The translations under genes were made by a program, and so were the position numbers. DNA of 64,000 nt, from the NCBI GenBank assembly GCA_900542425.1, contig UQNQ01000006.1, positions 1 through 64,000 of the forward strand, read 5' to 3'. The first letter of the stretch is position 1. Each line of letters opens with the position of its first letter. Positions 59,048 to 64,000 of the stretch are shown in pieces. The notes under the pieces are model-generated. The model did not search any database. It saw only the letters and a list, made by a program, of their open reading frames with translations, and was not told the DNA's origin. This stretch comes from an uncultured Eubacteriales bacterium. Its GTDB lineage: Bacteria > Bacillota > Clostridia > Oscillospirales > CAG-272.

Positions 59048-60382
59048 TTAACAGATTCCATGAGCGAGCATGGCATCAGCAACTTTTTCGAATCCGGCAA
59101 TGTTAGCTCCGGCAACATAATTGCCTTCCATTCCGTATTTTTTAGCTGCATCTGCGATATTCCGGTAAATATTGCTCATGATGGCACGCAGTTTGGCGTC
59201 GACTTCCTCAAAGCTCCAGCTTAAACGCTCACTGTTTTGTGACATTTCGAGAGCGGAAGTGGCGACCCCCCCTGCGTTCGCGGCTTTGCCGGGAACAAAA
59301 AGCACACCGTTTTCCATAAGGTATTGTGTGGCCTCGATGGTTGTGGGCATATTCGCGCCTTCGCATACGGCTTTGCAGCCGTTTTTCACAAGCAATTTTG
59401 CATCTTCCAGCGTCAGTTCATTCTGTGTGGCGCAGGGAAGAGCGACATCGCACGGAATGCTCCAAACGCCGCGTCCTGCTGTATAAACAGCATCGGGATG
59501 TTTTTCGGTATATTCCGTAAGACGTCCGCGCTTGACTTCTTTGATTTCCTTGATGAGCGCGAGATCGATTCCGTTTTTGTCATAAATCCAGCCGGAGGAG
59601 TCGCTCATGGTGACAACTTTCGCACCAAGCTGTGCCGCTTTTTCCGCAGCATAAATGGCAACGTTTCCGGCGCCGGAAATAGCAGCCGTTTTGCCGGAAA
59701 TGGTGTCCGCGTGATCTTTCAGAAGTTCTTCCGTGATATAGAGAAGTCCGTAACCGGTCGCTTCCTTGCGAACAAGAGAACCGCCGTAGGAAAGTCCTTT
59801 TCCGGTCAGTACGCCCTCATAAAGTCCGCGGATACGCTTGTACTGCCCGAATAAATATCCGATTTCTCTGGCTCCGGTTCCGATATCACCAGCGGGTACG
59901 TCTGTGTCGGCTCCGATATATTTATAAAGTTCCGTCATAAAGCTTTGGCAGAATGCCATGATCTCCCGATCGGATTTTCCTTTCGGATCAAAATCGGAAC
60001 CTCCCTTGGCGCCTCCGATCGGCAATCCCGTGAGAGAGTTTTTGAATACCTGTTCAAAGCCGAGAAATTTCAGAATGCTGAGATTGACGGACGGATGCAA
60101 ACGCAGCCCGCCTTTGTATGGTCCGATGGCGTTGTTGAACTGAATACGGTAACCGATGTTGACACGGGCTTGTCCTTGATCGTCTACCCACGGAACACGG
60201 AATTGGATCTGGCGGTCGGGTTCTACCATGCGTTCCAGAAGCGCTTCCTTTTCGTAAAGAAGTTCATTTTTTTCTACCGCCGGAACGATAGATTCGAGAA
60301 CTTCTCTTGCTGCCTGTAAAAATTCCGGTTGATACGGATATTTGGATTGGAGTTCTGAGAGAATACGTTCAGTGTATTTCAT
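59048..60382 (-). CDS. gdhA: Glutamate dehydrogenase (NADP-type)
   Basis: This 444-residue enzyme interconverts 2-oxoglutarate + ammonia and glutamate. GPYKGGLRLHPSVNLSILKF (quoted to 20; about 79-98) has the catalytic Lys, followed by LPIGGAKGGSDFDPKGK; the nucleotide-binding GAGNVA lies near 232. The hexameric GDH I length fits E. coli GdhA (447). The ATG at 60382 follows AAAGGAAAG; an upstream in-frame start has none. It links nitrogen assimilation with the glutamate made by the 5-oxoproline route. Confidence 0.94.
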   Translation of the reverse strand: MKYTERILSELQSKYPYQPEFLQAAREVLESIVPAVEKNELLYEKEALLERMVEPDRQIQFRVPWVDDQGQARVNIGYRIQFNNAIGPYKGGLRLHPSVNLSILKFLGFEQVFKNSLTGLPIGGAKGGSDFDPKGKSDREIMAFCQSFMTELYKYIGADTDVPAGDIGTGAREIGYLFGQYKRIRGLYEGVLTGKGLSYGGSLVRKEATGYGLLYITEELLKDHADTISGKTAAISGAGNVAIYAAEKAAQLGAKVVTMSDSSGWIYDKNGIDLALIKEIKEVKRGRLTEYTEKHPDAVYTAGRGVWSIPCDVALPCATQNELTLEDAKLLVKNGCKAVCEGANMPTTIEATQYLMENGVLFVPGKAANAGGVATSALEMSQNSERLSWSFEEVDAKLRAIMSNIYRNIADAAKKYGMEGNYVAGANIAGFEKVADAMLAHGIC

Positions 60383-60445
60383 AAATTTTGCTTTCCTTTC
60401 CTTTGAATTTTCAAAAATCATCTGTAAAATTATACTTTAATAAAA

Positions 60446-60474
60446 ATTATAACATGTTTTTTTAAAAAAATCAA
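60446..60474 (-). promoter_or_regulatory. Promoter for gdhA
   Basis: Minus strand: TTGATT (60469-60474), 17 bp, TATAAT (60446-60451). Confidence 0.78.
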
Positions 60475-60562
60475 TATTTTTGTCGATATTTTTAAAGAAA
60501 AAAAGTTTAAGACAAAATTTTTGCATTCTGAGGCAAAAAAAGACGCAAAAATGAAAAAATAC

Positions 60563-60592
60563 TTGACAAGCATAGGTTTTATATGGTAAAAT
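60563..60592 (+). promoter_or_regulatory. Promoter for rplU-prp-rpmA
   Basis: TTGACA (60563-60568), 18 bp, TAAAAT (60587-60592). The leader to rplU is about 75 nt; a ribosomal-protein leader fold there could not be confirmed. Confidence 0.8.
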
Positions 60593-60675
60593 AATATGCC
60601 GCATAATGTCAAGGCTTAAAAAACACAAGATGTTGCCTTACTTAGCGAGTCATAACGAAAGAGAGGTGTTTTCCG

Positions 60676-60984
60676 ATGTTCGCAATTATCGTAACAGGCG
60701 GAAAGCAGTACAAGGTTCAGGAAGGCGACGTTCTTTTCGTTGAAAAGCTTGATGCCGCCGAAGGCGATACCGTTAAATTCAGCGAAGTTCTCGCGGTATC
60801 CGGAGAGAGCTTTGTTACAGGCAAGCCCAACGTTGAGGGTGCTTATGTAACTGCAAACGTCCTTAAGAACGGCAAGGGTAAAAAGATTCACGTTTTCAAG
60901 TACAAATCTAAGAAAAACGAGAAAAAGAAAATCGGTCACAGACAACCTTATACCAAGGTTCAGATCGAAAAGATTTTTGGCTGA
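60676..60984 (+). CDS. rplU: 50S ribosomal protein L21
   Basis: This 102-residue protein begins MFAIIVTGGKQYKVQEGD and ends with GHRQPYTKVQIEKI, the L21 signature. GAGAGGTG precedes the ATG. First gene of the conserved rplU-prp-rpmA operon. Confidence 0.97.
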   Translation: MFAIIVTGGKQYKVQEGDVLFVEKLDAAEGDTVKFSEVLAVSGESFVTGKPNVEGAYVTANVLKNGKGKKIHVFKYKSKKNEKKKIGHRQPYTKVQIEKIFG

Positions 60985-60990
60985 TAGGCT

Positions 60991-61347
60991 ATGACGAAGG
61001 TAGTTTTCTATAAAAAGAACGGCATTTTTTACGGATTTCATGAAATCGGTCATGTCGGATACGGAGAATTCGGAACCGATATCGTGTGCTCAGCGCTTTC
61101 TGCGATGACCATGCTTATCATCAATACCGTTGAGACGGTATGGGGAATGGACGTGTCTTATGAAATTGACGATGAAACCGCGGATATCACGGTTACGGTG
61201 AAAGAAGCATTGCCGGATTATGCCTCCTCTGACGAAAAGCGATATGCAGCGTCAGGGCTTATCGAGGGATATTATTATCAGCTCATGGATATGCTGGAGG
61301 ATTACAGCGACTACCTGGATGTCGATGCAGAGGAACGGGAGATTTGA
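60991..61347 (+). CDS. prp: Ribosomal-processing cysteine protease Prp
   Basis: This 118-residue protein has EIGHVGYGEFGTDIVCSALS (quoted to 20), which contains the catalytic His and Cys of Prp. Prp removes the N-terminal extension of L27 in Firmicutes and is essential in S. aureus. It is encoded between its substrate gene rpmA and rplU, six bases after the rplU stop. Confidence 0.93.
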   Translation: MTKVVFYKKNGIFYGFHEIGHVGYGEFGTDIVCSALSAMTMLIINTVETVWGMDVSYEIDDETADITVTVKEALPDYASSDEKRYAASGLIEGYYYQLMDMLEDYSDYLDVDAEEREI

Positions 61348-61425
61348 GCGGACGGGAAATGGTTTTCTATGGCCGCCGTGGGAAACTTCCGCAGTTACAA
61401 TAAGAAAAAATGGAGGTATCACAGT

Positions 61426-61704
61426 ATGTTGAAGCTTGGCTTGCAGTTTTTTGCACATAAAAAAGGTGTCGGTTCTACCAAAAACGGACGGGATAGCCGA
61501 GCCCAGAGACTCGGTGTCAAGAAATCGGACGGACAGCCGGTGATTGCGGGCAACATTATTGTTCGCCAGAGAGGCACGAACGTGCATCCCGGTACAAATG
61601 TTGGTATTGGTTCCGATGATACACTTTACGCTTTGGCTGACGGAACGGTAAAATTTGAACGTTTCGGCGACAACAAAAAGCGTGTAAGCGTAATTGCAAA
61701 ATAA
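61426..61704 (+). CDS. rpmA: 50S ribosomal protein L27, with cleavable N-extension
   Basis: This 92-residue protein begins MLKLGLQFFAHKKGVGSTKN. The LQFFAHKKG stretch is the Prp recognition site; cleavage after FF leaves the mature A-H-K-K-G end that reaches the peptidyl transferase centre. The ATG at 61426 follows GGAGG; an upstream in-frame extension has no site. Followed by a terminator. Confidence 0.96.
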   Translation: MLKLGLQFFAHKKGVGSTKNGRDSRAQRLGVKKSDGQPVIAGNIIVRQRGTNVHPGTNVGIGSDDTLYALADGTVKFERFGDNKKRVSVIAK

Positions 61705-61715
61705 AGAAAAAACAA

Positions 61716-61745
61716 AACCGGACTTTTTATAAAGTCCGGTTTTTT
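61716..61745 (+). terminator. Terminator after rpmA
   Basis: AACCGGACTTT and its complement around a short loop, followed by TTTTTT. Confidence 0.88.
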
Positions 61746-61980
61746 GCGGCAATCATTTTATTTTAAAATAACGGAGATATATGTAGTTTTATGGATAAAA
61801 TGTATCAATAACGGATTTGAATATAAAAATGCGAATGATATTTTATTTTTAGTGAACGAATTCATTTGAATTTTTTATTTTCTCGGAAGGTTCCGCAGTG
61901 AGTAGCATCGTTTTTCATTTTCTCTCTTGCTTTCTTCACTTTGCTGTGATAAAATAAAAAAAGAATAAATGGAGGATGTT

Positions 61981-62427
61981 ATGAAAAAACTGATTTCCTT
62001 TTTGCGCTCTTATCTTGGGCATGTAGGCGCCTATTTTATGTTTACCATGCTCGTTTTTATTCTTTTTTCGATGGCAATGGGTTTGCCTTCTGATACCTTT
62101 AACACGCCTCTTGTATGGACGTCTCTTTTATTTTCTGCATTGGTTGGTGTTGCGGATTATGTGTTCCATGTAAGGTTTTTGGATTCTTATTTTGTAAAGC
62201 TGGCCATTCATGGCATCTTATGTACGGTAGCGTTCGGGGTATCCTTTGTTGCACTTTCAGGACTTGTAGAACGTGGCAAGACCGGTCTGTTTGGCATTTT
62301 GGGATTCCTTATCTTTTATGTGTTTCTTGCTGTTGTAAGAGGAATTTATCATACGATTACGGATAGAAGTATGAGTGAAAACGAGCCCTATACGAATCTA
62401 TATACACCAAAGAATCTTGACAAATAA
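61981..62427 (+). CDS. Small four-segment membrane protein (DUF3021-like)
   Basis: This 148-residue protein has hydrophobic segments at about 18-38, 45-65, 73-95 and 105-125 and a polar tail. Length and four-helix topology resemble DUF3021 proteins, which often accompany LytTR regulators, but no LytTR gene is here. GGAGG six bases upstream fixes the ATG at 61981. Single gene; function unknown. Confidence 0.65.
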   Translation: MKKLISFLRSYLGHVGAYFMFTMLVFILFSMAMGLPSDTFNTPLVWTSLLFSALVGVADYVFHVRFLDSYFVKLAIHGILCTVAFGVSFVALSGLVERGKTGLFGILGFLIFYVFLAVVRGIYHTITDRSMSENEPYTNLYTPKNLDK

Positions 62428-62444
62428 TACCCGAAAGAGGAAAC

Positions 62445-62480
62445 GCCGCAGAGAAAGAACTCTCTGCGGCATCCTTTTTT
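62445..62480 (+). terminator. Terminator after the membrane protein gene
   Basis: GCCGCAGAGA (62445-62454) pairs with TCTCTGCGGC (62461-62470), then ATCCTTTTTT. Confidence 0.88.
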
Positions 62481-62725
62481 GACAGTACACAAAAATTTCC
62501 GGCAGAACCCGTTGCTGAAAAAATACAAAACGAAAAAAGTTTATTGAAATTGATGCGGAAAATAAATCGAGAATTTAAAATTACTCCAAACGTACACTGG
62601 GGCACTCGCTTTATTCGCAGGACTCGGTACCATAATGGCAGTCAAAAGGATTTTTTATAAAAATACCGGATAATCTCCTATTAGAAGTAATTTCATTTGT
62701 CGTTTTTTCAGAAGATGCGCTTAAC

Positions 62726-63745
62726 TTAATCCGGAATAGAAAAATCCGTAATCGGATTGACCGCGTAATATTCGCCGCTTTCCTTGTAAACGGCGCTTTT
62801 ATTTTGCAGAAGGAATTTTGTAATTTCATAACAATCAATCCAAATTTGGTTGGTCCCGTCTTTTTGAGAGGGATGAAAAATGAGCTGAATTCCGAAATGA
62901 AGATGTGGTGTATTAATGTTGTTGGTATTTTCACGCGCACTGTATCCCGTCATGCCGAGATATCCGATTACTTCTCCCGCCGTAACGATTTTTCCTTCAT
63001 AGATATCGTTGTATGGATGGTCCTTGCGCAGATGTGCGTAATAGTAATATCGTTTACCGTCAAAGCTACGGATTCCGATACGCCAGCCGCCGTACTGGTT
63101 CCATCCTACTGCTTCCACATAGCCGGATTCTACGGCGATGACCGGTGTTCCGACCGATCCCATCATGTCATGACCGAGATGCTGCCGCCGATATCCGTAA
63201 CTTCGTGCTACACCGAAATCATCAAAATCGCTGTAATAGTAGCCGCGGGCAATGGGAGAAAACGCTTTTAATCCGTATGTTTCTTTGTACACATATCTTC
63301 CGTCGATATTTTCATATGTCGCATAAGTGCCGAGAAATCCGTCCAGCACGGCGCCGTATGCTTCTTTATAGTAGGAATAGTATTTCATCGTGTCAAAACA
63401 GGAGGGATCATTTTTTAAACATTCCGCCGCATAAGATAAGTCGGATTTTTTATAGGCTTTAAAATTTCCGCCGTATTTGGCGCCGAGATAAGCAAGCAAA
63501 TCGATCCAATTTACATGTTCTTCTGTACCGTAAGATTCAATATCAAGTTTCATCGCATCGGTCATTGCGGTTGCGGTGACGCCGTAATCCACCCATTTGA
63601 TATACGAAACACCGTCGGCGGATACATAGAATGCATCTTTCCCGGAAAGAGAAAGCAGGCAGAATGCAATGACCAAAATGACTGCCAAAACGCCGATTAG
63701 AATGCGTGAGGACCTGCTTTGATATCCGTCATGTTTTATCATCAT
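62726..63745 (-). CDS. M23 family metallopeptidase, membrane-anchored
   Basis: This 339-residue protein has an N-terminal membrane segment (about 15-34), an extracytoplasmic linker and an M23 (LytM) zinc peptidase domain at about 180-300. Its metal and catalytic residues are RQHLGHDMMG (His and Asp), YYAHLRK and HLHFG. It probably cleaves peptidoglycan cross-bridges or acts in sporulation engulfment. GGAGG is seven bases before the ATG at 63745. No named gene could be assigned. The 255 bases beyond it, to the window end, hold nothing recognised. Confidence 0.88.
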   Translation of the reverse strand: MMIKHDGYQSRSSRILIGVLAVILVIAFCLLSLSGKDAFYVSADGVSYIKWVDYGVTATAMTDAMKLDIESYGTEEHVNWIDLLAYLGAKYGGNFKAYKKSDLSYAAECLKNDPSCFDTMKYYSYYKEAYGAVLDGFLGTYATYENIDGRYVYKETYGLKAFSPIARGYYYSDFDDFGVARSYGYRRQHLGHDMMGSVGTPVIAVESGYVEAVGWNQYGGWRIGIRSFDGKRYYYYAHLRKDHPYNDIYEGKIVTAGEVIGYLGMTGYSARENTNNINTPHLHFGIQLIFHPSQKDGTNQIWIDCYEITKFLLQNKSAVYKESGEYYAVNPITDFSIPD

Positions 63746-64000
63746 AGCGTATCCTCCGGATTTTTCTGATATTCAAATATATATGATCGTTTTCGCACTG
63801 CTATGCTGAGTGTCAGAAGAAACATGTCTGTATATCCATATATATCACTAAGGAATTTGTTGTTTTTGCTCGGACAAACGATACCCATGAGCGAGAAGGG
63901 CTGGATTAGCATTTCTCAATTTGCTGAAATAAGGCATGACTTTGAGTAAAATAAAATCATATTCTGAAAATTTTTTGTTTATCATGCTACGATATAATAT

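Noticed and set aside
1..64000. CRISPR arrays, prophage, insertion sequences, integrases, rRNA
   Set aside because: No regularly spaced repeats, transposase, integrase or phage structural motifs, and no rRNA signature were seen in reading both strands.

Overview
The window reads as low-to-mid G+C Clostridia DNA (Firmicutes/Bacillota, probably an uncultured gut Oscillospirales-like anaerobe). The evidence is strong Gram-positive ribosome binding sites, frequent TTG/GTG starts, consensus sigma-A promoters with 17-bp spacers, the rpsF-ssb-rpsR and rplU-prp-rpmA operon orders, an L27 with the Prp-cleaved extension, a CIRCE element, and families typical of Clostridia (DUF1836, DUF4830, DUF6472). 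The first ~1 kb is different: it is G+C-rich with Desulfovibrio/Bilophila-like codon use, and it joins the rest inside the most conserved part of ftsH. With a frameshift also present there, the left end is most likely a metagenome assembly chimera.

Layout. 0-6.3 kb: broken/chimeric ftsH, a MacB-like ABC protein with a very large outer domain, and a DUF2238-like membrane protein. 6.4-9.8 kb: D-lactate dehydrogenase with a small Cys protein, divergent from the KtrB-KtrA potassium uptake operon. 10-12.4 kb: a drug-type ABC exporter coupled to an sce7726-family nuclease-like protein. 12.5-19.2 kb: an operon of D-amino acid transaminase, DUF4392, PxpB, PxpC, DUF1445, PxpA and alanine racemase. DUF4392 and DUF1445 are the two halves of animal D-glutamate cyclase, so this looks like a D-glutamate / 5-oxoproline salvage route and is the most interesting system here. 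19.3-22.4 kb: cardiolipin synthase and rpsF-ssb-rpsR. 22.6-30.6 kb: a P-type cation ATPase under a yybP-ykoY (Mn2+) riboswitch, an AI-2E family permease, Pit phosphate transporter with DUF47, and a CNNM/CorC protein behind a short attenuator-like leader.

30.9-41 kb: methyltransferase, tRNA-Ala(CGC), inosine-DNA glycosylase, Nudix, a glycolipid-type operon (CrtO-like acyltransferase, MGDG-synthase-like glycosyltransferase, PAP2 phosphatase), Hsp20 next to CIRCE, IlvE, PyrR-UraA with an attenuator, and a DUF11 protein. 41-49 kb: HD nucleotidase, a glycosyltransferase-CsaB fusion, split transketolase, and an ECF sigma operon with a membrane anti-sigma-like protein and two paralogous exported proteins that share an exactly spaced Cys/His motif. 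49-56 kb: amino-sugar cluster (NagA, SDR, NagB-like, an unassigned six-hairpin-type protein, AGE epimerase). 56-64 kb: BlaI-type repressor, DUF4830, DUF1836, SGNH hydrolase, HTH protein, GdhA, rplU-prp-rpmA, a small membrane protein and an M23 peptidase.

No CRISPR array, prophage, insertion sequence or rRNA was seen. All calls were made by eye from motifs and translation; no database search was run.
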